Assembly: GCF_003491345.1 (NCBI RefSeq)
Contig: NZ_CP025512.1
Span: forward strand, 1,922,001 to 1,986,000
Direction of reading: 5' to 3'
Source of the DNA: Neorhizobium sp. SOG26
Lineage (GTDB): Bacteria > Pseudomonadota > Alphaproteobacteria > Rhizobiales > Rhizobiaceae
DNA: 64,000 nt
The notes below the pieces were generated by a model. The model had not been told where the DNA came from and made no database searches. It saw only the letters and a program-made list of their open reading frames with translations. Shown here one piece after another: positions 1 through 8,340 of the stretch (the stretch's first letter is position 1; every line of letters begins with the position of its first letter). The translations under genes and the position numbers were made by a program.

Positions 1-321
1 GGGCGACACAAGCCCTTGCCACGCCTCGTTGATGATGAGCATCGCCGCCACCACGATCAGCATGCCTTCAACGACTGCCGCGATATATTCGGCCTTGTGG
101 TGGCCGAACTGGTGGTCGTGGTCGGCCGGTCGCTGCGCGTAACGGATCACGAAATAGGCGATGATCGCGGTCGCCACGTTGACGATCGACTCAAGCCCGT
201 CCGAGAGAAGGGCAACCGATCCGGTCACCCACCAGGCGAGCATTTTCAGCCCGATCACCGCCACCGAGATCGGGATGCTCCAGAATGCGAGCCTCTCGAC
301 CAGATTGCTTTCCCTCACCAC
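1..321 (-). CDS. Cation diffusion facilitator (CDF) family metal efflux protein, N-terminal part
   Basis: Reading leftwards off the window edge, 107 codons are visible. They carry the start of a CDF transporter: a first membrane segment at about residues 12-32, then the motif SDGLES (residues 40-45), a second hydrophobic segment, and a histidine-rich loop (DHDHQFGHHKAE) followed by a third segment. CDF proteins exchange Zn, Fe, Co or Mn for protons across the inner membrane, and the SDGLES aspartate and FGHHKAE histidines lie where the family has its metal site. The start is a GTG (another GTG follows directly) with AGAAGGA about eight bases upstream; no in-frame ATG exists nearby. The 3' end is outside the window. 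Metal specificity cannot be told. Confidence 0.85.
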   Translation of the reverse strand, partial: MVRESNLVERLAFWSIPISVAVIGLKMLAWWVTGSVALLSDGLESIVNVATAIIAYFVIRYAQRPADHDHQFGHHKAEYIAAVVEGMLIVVAAMLIINEAWQGLVSP

Positions 322-376
322 CGACTTTGTCCTTCTTGCGCGTGCGAATGATTTGCAGAACCGAAGCTCCAAAACG

Positions 377-419
377 CCGAAACCGCCGCAGCGAGTTTGA
401 CTCGTTGCGGCGGTTTCGG
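377..419. terminator. Strong hairpin between divergent genes, possible terminator or attenuator
   Basis: A 19-base inverted repeat (377-395 and 401-419) with a five-base loop and a single G-T wobble. On the minus strand the stem is followed by CGTTTTGG, so it could stop leftward transcription entering the CDF gene; on the plus strand there is no T-run. Its place between two divergent genes is unusual for an ordinary terminator. Confidence 0.5.
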
Positions 420-495
420 AATGGCGGCTCTATGACTCAACTGCCGCCTGTTGTCAAAGACTACGAAAGACCTAATTGCAGATGTGATTAATTTG

Positions 496-515
496 TTATA
501 TAACTCGTTATATAA
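496..515. promoter_or_regulatory. Perfect palindrome, probable operator of the adjacent MarR gene
   Basis: A 9-bp perfect inverted repeat TTATATAAC / GTTATATAA with a two-base centre ends 15 bases before the GTG start of the MarR gene. MarR regulators commonly bind AT-rich palindromes of about this size over their own promoter. The GGAGGAG ribosome binding site lies directly downstream at 518-524. Confidence 0.65.
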
Positions 516-530
516 ACGGAGGAGCAGGCT

Positions 531-1022
531 GTGTCACGCGATATCGTACGGGATTTCGGATACCTCACGCTCGGCACGCGCCTCAGGCGGCTGGGAGAAC
601 TTCTTCAGGCAAACACGCAAGCGGTGATGACCGAGTTCGGCGTCACCATTCCTGCGGCACAATACCCCTTCCTGGCGGCGATTGATCGCGACGGCCCGCT
701 TACCGTCGGAGAGCTCGCCGAAGCGGTCGGCATCACCCAGCCGGGTGCCACGCGCACGATCAATCAGCTCGTGCAGGCGGGCTTGGTCGAAGCCTCCGTC
801 AGCGACGAGGACCAGCGGCGCCGCAGCATCACCTTGACGCCAGCCGGCCAGGAACTGGTGGCGCTGTCGAAACAGGCCGTCTGGCCGAAGGTCGAGGCAG
901 CCGTGCGGGAAGCCTGCGCCGATCTTGATGGCCCGCTGCTCGACCAGATCGCCGCGCTGGAGGCGAGCCTCGCCGCCGCTCCCCTCCTTCAACGGATCCA
1001 CAAGCAGAGGGAACGCCAATGA
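531..1022 (+). CDS. MarR family transcriptional regulator
   Basis: A 163-residue protein with the MarR winged-helix fold: dimerisation helices at the N-terminus, LTVGELAEAVGITQPGATRTINQLVQ as the helix-turn-helix (about residues 63-88), then the wing with DEDQRRRSI and the usual LTPAG segment. The GTG start is chosen for the strong GGAGGAG seven bases upstream. Its stop overlaps the start of the GNAT gene by four bases (ATGA), so the two are translationally coupled. The palindrome at 496-515 is the likely autoregulatory site. The ligand is unknown; a MarR-acetyltransferase pair suggests control of a small-molecule modification. Confidence 0.9.
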   Translation: MSRDIVRDFGYLTLGTRLRRLGELLQANTQAVMTEFGVTIPAAQYPFLAAIDRDGPLTVGELAEAVGITQPGATRTINQLVQAGLVEASVSDEDQRRRSITLTPAGQELVALSKQAVWPKVEAAVREACADLDGPLLDQIAALEASLAAAPLLQRIHKQRERQ

Positions 1023-1699
1023 TGCATGTGCTTGATCGCCCTGTCTGGAATGCGCTCGCCACCGTCCATGCGGGTTTTGCTCAAGGATCGGAGTTGGCCA
1101 AGCGTTACGACCCGACCATCGTGCCGTTCGCCGCGCCGGCCGATTTGACGCAGGCGAGCCTCGATGCGCTGGCGTCGCTGCCGGCACCGTCCGAAGTGAT
1201 GGTGATCGTCGAGTCACAACCGGTGGAAACGCCGCCGTCGCTGGAAACGGTGATGGATGCCGTACTCGTCCAGATGGTTGCTGAAAAACCGTTCGAACCG
1301 ATCGAAGATCCGCGCATCAAACCGCTAGGTGAAGCGGATGCCGAAGAAATGCTTGAACTGGCGAACCTCACGAAGCCCGGCCCTTTCACGCTGCGGGCCC
1401 AGGCGCTCGGCACCTTCTGGGGTATCCGCGAGAGCGGACGCCTCGTCGCCATGGCTGGGCAACGGATGCGCCAACCGGGGTATGCAGAACTCAGCGGCCT
1501 CTGCACCCGTCCAGAGTTCCAGGGCCAGGGGCTCGGCAAGACGATGATGCGTTTCGTGGCCGGCGAGATCTCCGCCCGCGGCGACGCAGTCTTCCTGCAT
1601 GCCTACCGCAGCAATGTCGGAGCGATCGCCATGTACGAGAAGATGGGATTCTCGCTGCGCCGCGAGATGCACATGCGGGTCGCCAAGCGGCCGAACTGA
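1019..1699 (+). CDS. GNAT family N-acetyltransferase
   Basis: A 226-residue protein whose C-terminal half is a GNAT fold of the FR47 type: LSGLCTRPEFQGQGLGKTMM (about residues 158-177) carries the acetyl-CoA pyrophosphate loop Q-x-x-G-x-G, and NVGAIAMYEKMGF is the typical final strand-helix. The N-terminal half (about 100 residues) has no motif I recognise. Two ATGs lie in tandem at 1019 and 1022; the first overlaps the marR stop. It probably acetylates a small molecule or peptide; the substrate cannot be inferred. Co-transcription with marR is very likely. Confidence 0.88.
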   Translation: MMHVLDRPVWNALATVHAGFAQGSELAKRYDPTIVPFAAPADLTQASLDALASLPAPSEVMVIVESQPVETPPSLETVMDAVLVQMVAEKPFEPIEDPRIKPLGEADAEEMLELANLTKPGPFTLRAQALGTFWGIRESGRLVAMAGQRMRQPGYAELSGLCTRPEFQGQGLGKTMMRFVAGEISARGDAVFLHAYRSNVGAIAMYEKMGFSLRREMHMRVAKRPN

Positions 1700-1738
1700 T
1701 CTCGGCCGCTTGGAGTTAAGGGAGGAACGCTGCGCGCC

Positions 1739-3928
1739 TCAGGCAGCCTTGGTCGCCCTCTTGCGCGACAGATGCGCCACGACATTCTCGATCATCCGCA
1801 TGCCGGCATCTCCGCCGAGCGTCATGATCGATTCCGGGTGGAACTGCACCGCCGCGATCGGCTCCTTGGCGTGCTCGATGCCCATGATCGTGCCGTCCTC
1901 GCTTTCGGCGGTGATGATGAAGTCCGCCGGCAGCGTCTTCGGATCAGCAAAGATCGAGTGGTAGCGACCGACTGTCACCTCTTTCGCAAGGCCCGAGAAC
2001 ACAACGCCCGGCTCGAGCACGCGGATGCGCGACGGCTTGCCATGCATCGGCACCGCGAGGTGGCGAAGTTCGCCTCCATAGGCTTCCGCCAGCGCCTGCA
2101 GGCCAAGGCAGACGCCGAAGATTGGCAGGTTTTTCGCCCGCGCCGCCTTGATCGTCCGCTTGCAGTCGAAATCCTTCGGGCTGCCTGGTCCCGGGGAAAG
2201 TACGACCAGATCCGAATCGAAGCGGTCGAACACTTCCTCGGGTACCGGAGAGCGCACGGTTGAGACGGTCGCGCCCGTCTGGCGGAAATAGTTCGCCAGC
2301 GTATGGACGAAGCTGTCCTCGTGGTCGACGAGCAGGATCTTCACGCCATGTCCGACGGCTGCCACGTCGCGGCCCGCCTTCGCGGCATTGCCGGATCGTG
2401 CGTCACGGATGGCGGCAATCATGGCAGAAGCCTTCAGCTCGGTTTCGGCTTCTTCCTCGTGCGGATCACTGTCGTTCAATAGTGTTGCTCCTGCCCTCAC
2501 CTCGGCAATGCCATCCTTGATCCGGATGGTGCGCAGCGTCAGCCCGGTATTCATGTCACCGTTGAAGCCGACCATGCCGATTGCCCCACCATACCATGCA
2601 CGCGGGCTCTTTTCATGGCTCTCGATGAACCGCATCGCCCAGAGTTTTGGCGCACCCGTTACGGTCACCGCCCAGGCGTGGCTGAGGAAACCGTCGAAGG
2701 CGTCCATGTCGGGCCTGAGCCGCCCTTCGATATGATCCACCGTGTGGATGAGGCGCGAATACATCTCGATCTGGCGACGGCCGATCACCTTCACCGACCC
2801 GGGCTCGCAGACCCGGCTCTTGTCGTTGCGGTCGACGTCAGAGCACATGGTGAGCTCGGACTCGTCCTTCTTGGAGTTCAGCAGCTTGAGGATCTGTTCG
2901 GAGTCGGAGATCGCATCCTCGCCGCGGCGGATGGTTCCCGAAATCGGGCAGGTTTCGATCCGTCGCCCGGATACCCGCACGAACATCTCCGGCGAGGCGC
3001 CGACAAGGTATTCCTGTTCTCCCAGGTTGATGAAGAAGGAATAGGGAGACGGATTGATCGCCTTCAGCCGGTTGGAGATCTGCGACGGATTGCTGTCGCA
3101 GCGCTCCATGAACTTCTGGCCGGGCACGACCTCAAAGAGGTCGCCGCGCCGAAAACTTTCCTTCGCCTTTGTAACGAGCTCGGCATATTCGCCTGGCTTG
3201 TGGTCGCCCCGCGGCGGAATGACGTCGGTACGCTGGAACGGATCGGGCGCAATCTCGTCGGACTTGCCTTCCGTGGTAAGGCCGCCCTTGGAAAAGTCAT
3301 AGCGGTCGATCCAGGCCTTTGCCGCGTGGTGATCAACCACCAGGATCTCGTCCGGCAGGTAGAGGACCATGTCGCGCTGGTCTTCCGGGCGCTCCATCGA
3401 CAACTTGATGGCATCGAACTGGAAGGCAATGTCGTAGCCGAAGGCACCGAACAGCCCGATTGCAGAATCCGCATCGGAATAGAAAAGATCGACCACGGCG
3501 CGCAGCACCGTGAACACGGTCGGCATCTTGGAGCGTTCTTCTTCCGTAAAAACGCGGCTTGGTTCATCGACAGTGAGGTCGAGGCGGCGCGCGCTGCGGG
3601 CACCGAGCGTCAGGTCCGCAACCGTTGCCAGCTTCTGCGCAACCAGTTCGAGAAGCACTTCCCCGCGACCGTTATAGGCCTCGATCCAGACCTTGCGACC
3701 GCGCGAGGAGAAGCCAATTGGCGGATCGGCGATCGCCGTATCCCAGCGCGTGTAGCGGCCGGGATATTCGTAGTTCGACGAAAACACCGCCCCGCGCCGC
3801 TCGTCCAGCCGATCCACATAAGACGAGATGGCGGTGGCATAATCTGCGGCGCGCCGCTTCCGGCTCACCGTCACGCCGCCCTTCGTCTCGTAGGTTTCCG
3901 AACCGTCGTCCCGGATGATGGTCACCAT
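1739..3928 (-). CDS. trpE(G): Anthranilate synthase, fused TrpE and TrpG subunits
   Basis: A 729-residue fusion catalysing chorismate plus glutamine to anthranilate, the first step of tryptophan synthesis. The N-terminal part is the chorismate-binding TrpE domain (signatures [40 protein letters not shown]). From about residue 528 comes the class I glutamine amidotransferase, with the nucleophilic cysteine in FGVCLGLQ (about 607) and the His-Glu pair in QFHPES. Single-chain trpE(G) is typical of rhizobia. The ATG at 3928 is preceded by GAGAGGCAGGA; the frame is open a further 48 codons into the leader, but that extension would cross the attenuator and is rejected. Regulation is by the upstream Trp leader and attenuator. 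Confidence 0.97.
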   Translation of the reverse strand: MVTIIRDDGSETYETKGGVTVSRKRRAADYATAISSYVDRLDERRGAVFSSNYEYPGRYTRWDTAIADPPIGFSSRGRKVWIEAYNGRGEVLLELVAQKLATVADLTLGARSARRLDLTVDEPSRVFTEEERSKMPTVFTVLRAVVDLFYSDADSAIGLFGAFGYDIAFQFDAIKLSMERPEDQRDMVLYLPDEILVVDHHAAKAWIDRYDFSKGGLTTEGKSDEIAPDPFQRTDVIPPRGDHKPGEYAELVTKAKESFRRGDLFEVVPGQKFMERCDSNPSQISNRLKAINPSPYSFFINLGEQEYLVGASPEMFVRVSGRRIETCPISGTIRRGEDAISDSEQILKLLNSKKDESELTMCSDVDRNDKSRVCEPGSVKVIGRRQIEMYSRLIHTVDHIEGRLRPDMDAFDGFLSHAWAVTVTGAPKLWAMRFIESHEKSPRAWYGGAIGMVGFNGDMNTGLTLRTIRIKDGIAEVRAGATLLNDSDPHEEEAETELKASAMIAAIRDARSGNAAKAGRDVAAVGHGVKILLVDHEDSFVHTLANYFRQTGATVSTVRSPVPEEVFDRFDSDLVVLSPGPGSPKDFDCKRTIKAARAKNLPIFGVCLGLQALAEAYGGELRHLAVPMHGKPSRIRVLEPGVVFSGLAKEVTVGRYHSIFADPKTLPADFIITAESEDGTIMGIEHAKEPIAAVQFHPESIMTLGGDAGMRMIENVVAHLSRKRATKAA

Positions 3929-3974
3929 TGTCCTGCCTCTCCGATCTTGAAGCCCGATCCGAGTACAGCCCAAC

Positions 3975-4004
3975 AAAAAAGCCGCCTCGGATTTCGGGCG
4001 GCTT
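3975..4004 (-). terminator. Intrinsic terminator of the trp attenuator
   Basis: On the minus strand a stem GCCGCC / GGCGGC, extended by flanking AA-TT pairs, is followed by six T residues (plus-strand 3975-3980). It lies between the Trp leader peptide and the trpE(G) start, which is exactly where ribosome-mediated attenuation requires it. Confidence 0.88.
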
Positions 4005-4034
4005 GTTGTCGTCTTGTCGATTGAACATGACTGG

Positions 4035-4091
4035 TCAAGGCCGCGTGAAGCGTGCCCACCACCAGTTACCAATGTTCATCGAGTTCAGCAT
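4035..4091 (-). CDS. trpL: trp operon leader peptide with three consecutive Trp codons
   Basis: An 18-codon frame reads [18 protein letters not shown] and stops before the attenuator stem. The three TGG codons in a row are the classic tryptophan sensor: when charged tRNA-Trp is plentiful the ribosome moves on and the terminator forms; when it is scarce the ribosome stalls and trpE(G) is transcribed. An internal ATG at 4079 would give the 14-residue form. Neither ATG has a convincing ribosome binding site, and the promoter places transcription start within two bases of 4091, so the longer form is probably translated from a leaderless or nearly leaderless RNA, as known for S. meliloti trpL. Confidence 0.85.
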   Translation of the reverse strand: MLNSMNIGNWWWARFTRP

Positions 4092-4099
4092 GCGCGGGA

Positions 4100-4128
4100 T
4101 GGTAGCGCTAGTTTAGCAATCAGGCAAG
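4100..4128 (-). promoter_or_regulatory. Promoter of trpL-trpE(G)
   Basis: On the minus strand CTTGCC (4128-4123) and CTACCA (4105-4100) are separated by exactly 17 bases, matching the alphaproteobacterial vegetative pattern CTTGAC-N17-CTATAT. Counting from the -10 puts the transcript start at about 4093-4091, on the trpL start codon. Confidence 0.65.
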
Positions 4129-4237
4129 TGGCTTCTGCAACCCCTTCCCGCCCCTCCTTCATCTCCCACCCATCAGGCAACCTCTGCCGATGCTGGCGCG
4201 TTCATCTGTGCCTGTTGAGGCGACCGGGAGGGTAAAG

Positions 4238-5155
4238 GTGAAGCGACACATCGTGCTGATCTTGTCTGCAGCCGTTTCTCTGGGAGCGGCTCTGCCACGC
4301 ACCGGTCCCGTTCCCGCCACCAAGCCGGAACCTCCCGCACAGGCCACGGAACAACCGAAACCTCAGGAGGAGGCACCCGCCTCGGACGCATTAGCTCCAC
4401 CAGCCGAGACGCCCGCCGAAGGCGAGGCCGCAAAAGATCGGGAGAGCGGGTCGATCCCCACGCCGGCACCAAAACCCGACCAGCCACCAAAGCCATCGGG
4501 ACCCGCAGCCGAAGAGGCTCCCAAATCGGACGATGCAGCTAAGGAACAGGAGAAAGAGCAGGAAACCGCCGAACCTCCCCCGCCGCCTCTCGTCAAGGAG
4601 GACCCGGAGGAACTGAAGGCCTGCATGGCGGAGCTCGCGACGCTTGGCACGAAATATGAGAGCAAGCCGCGGATCGACGAAGGGGAAGGCTGCGGCATCG
4701 AGAGCCCGATCGCCGTAACCGAAGTGCTACCAGGCATCGATGTCGGCGGCGCGACGATGCGCTGCAAGACGGCCGTCACCATGGCCCATTGGTTGAAGGA
4801 TACGGTCCAGCCGGCGCTGAGCATCGCCATGCCCGGCCGCAAGATCACCGGGCTGGTTGCCGGATCGACCTATGCCTGCCGCCTGCGCAACAGCGCCTCC
4901 ACCGGCAAGATTTCCGAACACGCCCGCGGCAATGCCTTTGACGTCGCGTCCTTCAAGCTCGACAACGGCGAAACGATTTCGATGAAGCCGCGCGACGAGG
5001 ACTCGACTCTGGAAGGCGCCTTCCAGCGCACCGCCACCGCCGGTGCCTGTCTGCACTTCACCACCGTCCTGTCACCAGGCAGTGACGAAGCGCATGAGGA
5101 CCACCTGCACCTCGATATCCTCGAACGCACCAATGGCTACCGGTACTGCCGGTAG
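4238..5155 (+). CDS. Extensin-like family exported protein
   Basis: About 305 residues. A hydrophobic N-terminal signal (KRHIVLILSAAVSLGAALP) precedes a 110-residue linker rich in Pro, Glu, Lys and Ala that probably spans the periplasm or peptidoglycan. The C-terminal 190 residues match the extensin-like C-terminal family (cysteine-containing, with ISEHARGNAFDV and HEDHLHLD). Those two segments carry His/Asp residues arranged as in the D-Ala-D-Ala carboxypeptidase/Hedgehog-type zinc fold, which is inference. GTG at 4238 is preferred over the upstream ATG at 4190 because GGGAGGG lies just before it and the signal peptide then starts correctly. Role in the cell envelope is likely; the substrate is unknown. 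Confidence 0.8.
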   Translation: MKRHIVLILSAAVSLGAALPRTGPVPATKPEPPAQATEQPKPQEEAPASDALAPPAETPAEGEAAKDRESGSIPTPAPKPDQPPKPSGPAAEEAPKSDDAAKEQEKEQETAEPPPPPLVKEDPEELKACMAELATLGTKYESKPRIDEGEGCGIESPIAVTEVLPGIDVGGATMRCKTAVTMAHWLKDTVQPALSIAMPGRKITGLVAGSTYACRLRNSASTGKISEHARGNAFDVASFKLDNGETISMKPRDEDSTLEGAFQRTATAGACLHFTTVLSPGSDEAHEDHLHLDILERTNGYRYCR

Positions 5156-5177
5156 GGCCGTATACGCCAGCGATGCC

Positions 5178-6857
5178 TCAGAACAGGCCTTCGACCTCGC
5201 CCGTCTCGTTCAGGCGGATACGCTCGGCCGATGGCGAGCGCGGCAGGCCCGGCATGGTCATGATCTCGCCGGTGATCGCCACCACAAATCCGGCGCCGGC
5301 CGAAAGCCGCACCTCGCGCACATGCACCACATGGCCTTCCGGCGCGCCGCGCAGGTTCGGGTCGGTTGAGAAGGAATATTGCGTCTTCGCCATGCAGACC
5401 GGCAGGTCGCCGTAACCCTGCTCTTCCCAAGCCTTCAGTTGGTCGCGAACACCCTTGTCGGCGGTGACTTCGGCCGCGTGATAGATCTTGGACGCGACGA
5501 TCTCGATCTTGTCCATCAGTGGCAGGTTGTCCGGGTAAAGCGGCTGGAACTTCGCCTGTCCGCTTTCCGCCAGTTCGACCACCTTCTCGGCGAGTTCCGC
5601 AGCCCCCGCGGAGCCGTCTGCCCAATGCCGGCAGACGATCGCATCAGCGCCGTGGCGTGCCGCATAATCCTTCAGTGCCTCGATCTCGGCATCGGTATCA
5701 CTGGTGAAGTGGTTGATGGCGACCACCACAGGCACGCCGAACTTGCGCACATTGGCGATATGGCGGCCGAGGTTTGCAGCACCGCGAACCAGTGCCTGGA
5801 CGTTTTCCGCCGACAGATCTTCCTTCTTGATCCCGCCGTTCATCTTGAGCGCCCGAACGGTCGCCACGATTACTGCCGCATCCGGTATCAGCCCTGCCTT
5901 GCGACACTTGATGTCGAAGAACTTTTCCGCCCCGAGATCGGCCCCGAAGCCGGCTTCGGTCACCACGTAGTCGCCAAGCTTCAGCGCCGTCTTCGTGGCG
6001 ATCACGGAGTTGCAGCCATGGGCAATATTGGCGAATGGCCCGCCATGCACGAAGGCCGGGTTGTTTTCGAGCGTCTGCACCAGGTTCGGCTGCATCGCAT
6101 TCTTCAGCAGCACCGTCATTGCCTGGTGCGCCTTCAAGTCGCGCGCAAAGACCGGCGAGCGGTCGACGCGGTAGCCGATGACGATCTCGCCCAGCCGGCG
6201 CTCCAGGTCGGCCAGATCCTCCGCAAGGCAAAGGATCGCCATCACCTCGGAGGCGACGGTGATATCGAAGCCGCTTTCGCGCGGGAAGCCGTTGGAGGGA
6301 CCGCCGAGCGACGTCACCACCTGGCGAAGCGCACGGTCATTCATGTCCATCACCCGCCGCCAGGTGATCCGGCGCGTGTCGATGTTCTGTTCATTGCCCC
6401 AGTAGATGTGGTTGTCGATCATCGCGGCGAGCAGGTTGTGCGCCGAGGTGATGGCGTGGAAGTCGCCCGTGAAATGGAGGTTGATATCCTCCATCGGGAT
6501 CACCTGCGCATACCCGCCACCGGCTGCCCCGCCCTTCACGCCGAAGCAGGGTCCAAGCGATGGCTCGCGCACGCAAACGATCGCCTTCTTGCCGATGCGG
6601 TTCAGCCCGTCGCCAAGGCCGACGGTGGTCGTCGTCTTGCCCTCGCCCGCGGGCGTCGGGCTGATCGCTGTCACAAGGATCAGCTTGCCGTTCGGCCGGT
6701 CGGCCAACAAGGCGATGAAGTCGGCGCTGACCTTCGCCTTGTCATGGCCGTAAGGCGCGAGTTCTTCGGCCGGAATGCCGAGCTTGGCGCCGATCTCTAT
6801 GATCGGCTTCTTGGTTGCCGCGCGTGCAATCTCGATATCCGACTGGACTGCTGACAT
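5178..6857 (-). CDS. fhs: Formate-tetrahydrofolate ligase
   Basis: A 559-residue cytosolic enzyme joining formate to tetrahydrofolate with ATP to give 10-formyl-THF, feeding one-carbon units to purines and fMet. The P-loop [11 protein letters not shown] is at residues 68-78, and family signatures [19 protein letters not shown] and the [10 protein letters not shown] segment follow. Full length for the family. The ATG at 6857 has GGGGAAG upstream; an in-frame extension to 6896 exists but lacks such a site. The gene is monocistronic, divergent from the LuxR gene. In rhizobia this enzyme supports C1 oxidation and serine-glycine metabolism. Confidence 0.97.
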   Translation of the reverse strand: MSAVQSDIEIARAATKKPIIEIGAKLGIPAEELAPYGHDKAKVSADFIALLADRPNGKLILVTAISPTPAGEGKTTTTVGLGDGLNRIGKKAIVCVREPSLGPCFGVKGGAAGGGYAQVIPMEDINLHFTGDFHAITSAHNLLAAMIDNHIYWGNEQNIDTRRITWRRVMDMNDRALRQVVTSLGGPSNGFPRESGFDITVASEVMAILCLAEDLADLERRLGEIVIGYRVDRSPVFARDLKAHQAMTVLLKNAMQPNLVQTLENNPAFVHGGPFANIAHGCNSVIATKTALKLGDYVVTEAGFGADLGAEKFFDIKCRKAGLIPDAAVIVATVRALKMNGGIKKEDLSAENVQALVRGAANLGRHIANVRKFGVPVVVAINHFTSDTDAEIEALKDYAARHGADAIVCRHWADGSAGAAELAEKVVELAESGQAKFQPLYPDNLPLMDKIEIVASKIYHAAEVTADKGVRDQLKAWEEQGYGDLPVCMAKTQYSFSTDPNLRGAPEGHVVHVREVRLSAGAGFVVAITGEIMTMPGLPRSPSAERIRLNETGEVEGLF

Positions 6858-7092
6858 GCATCTTCCCCTGGTTGGAACCTGATCCCCCACCTTCATGCTT
6901 AGCGAAGCAGAGGGAGCCTGTGAACCAAGCCATCGACGTTGCGAACCGGAAATCGCAGATGTTATAAGCTAAAACGTGACAGATAATCGGAAAAATTAAC
7001 CTCAAGCGGAACGGGAGGGAGAATCCGCTGGCTCTTCGGTCGGATTGGTATATTCCTGCTTGTGAAGCTAAACCGTTGTCAGATTTTTAACC

Positions 7093-7821
7093 ATGATCAC
7101 TCTTGAGCGGCAGTCGATCCTGAGCAGCGAGATTTCCGCTGTCGATTGCCCGGAGGATATTGGCCCCGCTTTTGCACGCATCACGCAGGCCTTCGGCTTC
7201 CGTTATTACCTCCTGCTCAATGCCTTGAGCCGCCCGCAGGAGGCCTCGCTTGCGCGACTGGTGATTGAGGGTGATCTTCCGGAAGAATACATCCAGGAAT
7301 ACGACCGCCAGCGGCTTCTTTCGGCCTGCCCGATCGCAGCGATCGTCGCCAAATCACCCACACCGGTCTCTTGGTCGATCGACGAGCCCGATGACCTGCG
7401 TGGTTTCAGTTTTCCGGATGCGATCATCGAGTTGCAGCGTTCGCACGCCATCGGGAGCGGCGTTGCCATGGCCTTCCGTTCTCTCGCCGGCCCCACCTAC
7501 ACGACCTTCATCTTTGGATCGCGCCCGCGGCTCACGCAAGACGAGCTCAACGAGATGGGCATGATCCTGCTGCACGCCTTCGGCGCCTTCGAGCGGCTCA
7601 ACCATCCACAAGCGCCGGCCGCGCCCGCATCGCTGACGACCCGCGAACTGGAAGTCGTTCGCTGGACGGCGCAAGGCAAGACCTCCGCCGAGATCGGCCG
7701 CATCCTGTCGCTCTCCGACCACACGGTGAATGCCTACATGAGCAACGCCATAAAGAAACTGGATTGCGTCAACCGAACCCAATTGGTAGCTAAAGCTTTA
7801 AGGCTCAGGCTGATAAACTGA
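7093..7821 (+). CDS. LuxR family regulator with autoinducer-binding-like domain
   Basis: A 242-residue protein. Residues 15-165 resemble the autoinducer-binding domain, and residues 178-238 are the GerE/LuxR helix-turn-helix (LTTRELEVVRWTAQGKTSAEIGR, then HTVNAYMSNAIKKL). No luxI-type synthase is present in the window, so this would be a LuxR solo. In the ligand pocket the usual Asp-Pro pair seems to be replaced by Cys-Pro (SACPIAA), while the later Trp (VSWS) is kept, so acyl-homoserine lactone binding is doubtful. A small PAS protein follows 33 bases downstream and may be a partner. Targets unknown. Confidence 0.85.
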   Translation: MITLERQSILSSEISAVDCPEDIGPAFARITQAFGFRYYLLLNALSRPQEASLARLVIEGDLPEEYIQEYDRQRLLSACPIAAIVAKSPTPVSWSIDEPDDLRGFSFPDAIIELQRSHAIGSGVAMAFRSLAGPTYTTFIFGSRPRLTQDELNEMGMILLHAFGAFERLNHPQAPAAPASLTTRELEVVRWTAQGKTSAEIGRILSLSDHTVNAYMSNAIKKLDCVNRTQLVAKALRLRLIN

Positions 7822-7854
7822 CGCCGTTGCTGCGCGGGCAGCGGGAGGAAAAGC

Positions 7855-8316
7855 GTGCCGCCCTGGGTTCAATATTCAACGAAGCCGTCCAACCCTCAAT
7901 ATCCCTCGATACCCCTGACCGCAGAGGAAGTTGTCGACCTCGCCTCTGCCTTCGAGCTCTTTGGTTACTGGCGCCTCGATATCGATAGCGGACACCTGTT
8001 CGCCACTGAAGATATCTGCCGCATCTTCGGCCTTCCGCCGACTGAAGGGCCGCTCAATCTGGTCACCTTCACCTCCCGCATCCATCCCGATGACATGCCG
8101 GTGTTGATGGAGATCTACGAGCGCATCAGCCAGGAGCGACTGGTCTACCAGAATGTCTATCGCGTGAAGACGGATGGCGAAGGCTACAAATACGTCCGCT
8201 CCGTCGGCAGGTTCCGCGACAAGCCGGGCACGGGTGGCGAGATCGTCGGCTTCACCGAGGAATGCTGTCCGCAAACCCCGGCAGTCACTTTCTCAGAGCC
8301 CACGGCCGCTGAATAA
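7855..8316 (+). CDS. Small single-domain PAS protein
   Basis: A 153-residue soluble protein that is almost entirely one PAS_3-type domain (about residues 25-140): FGYWRLDIDSGHLFATEDICRIFGL, then HPDDMP and the strand RVKTDGEGYKYVRSVGRF. There is no output domain, so it probably passes a redox or small-ligand signal to another protein, plausibly a kinase or the LuxR protein encoded just upstream. The start is GTG, supported by GGGAGGAAAA six bases before it. It is in the same direction as the LuxR gene with a 33-bp gap and is probably co-transcribed. Confidence 0.78.
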   Translation: MPPWVQYSTKPSNPQYPSIPLTAEEVVDLASAFELFGYWRLDIDSGHLFATEDICRIFGLPPTEGPLNLVTFTSRIHPDDMPVLMEIYERISQERLVYQNVYRVKTDGEGYKYVRSVGRFRDKPGTGGEIVGFTEECCPQTPAVTFSEPTAAE

Positions 8317-8340
8317 GGCGGTTCACGGTCGCGACGAACC

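Larger units (their letters stand above)
3975..4093 (-). ncRNA. trp leader transcript, probable rnTrpL-type small RNA
   Basis: From the inferred start (4091-4093) to the terminator T-run is about 117 nt. In S. meliloti the attenuated trp leader transcript is known to be released as the trans-acting sRNA rnTrpL of about this length, which begins at or next to the AUG of the leader peptide. The architecture here is the same, so the same product is likely; that it acts in trans in this organism is inference. Confidence 0.65.

Noticed and set aside
3929..4072. N-terminal extension of trpE(G) to a 777-residue protein
   Set aside because: It would read through the attenuator and leader; the ATG at 3928 has a ribosome binding site and the family start.
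5379..6854. 491-codon open frame opposite fhs
   Set aside because: A shadow of a high-GC coding strand: Arg/His/Asp-rich, no family, no ribosome binding site.
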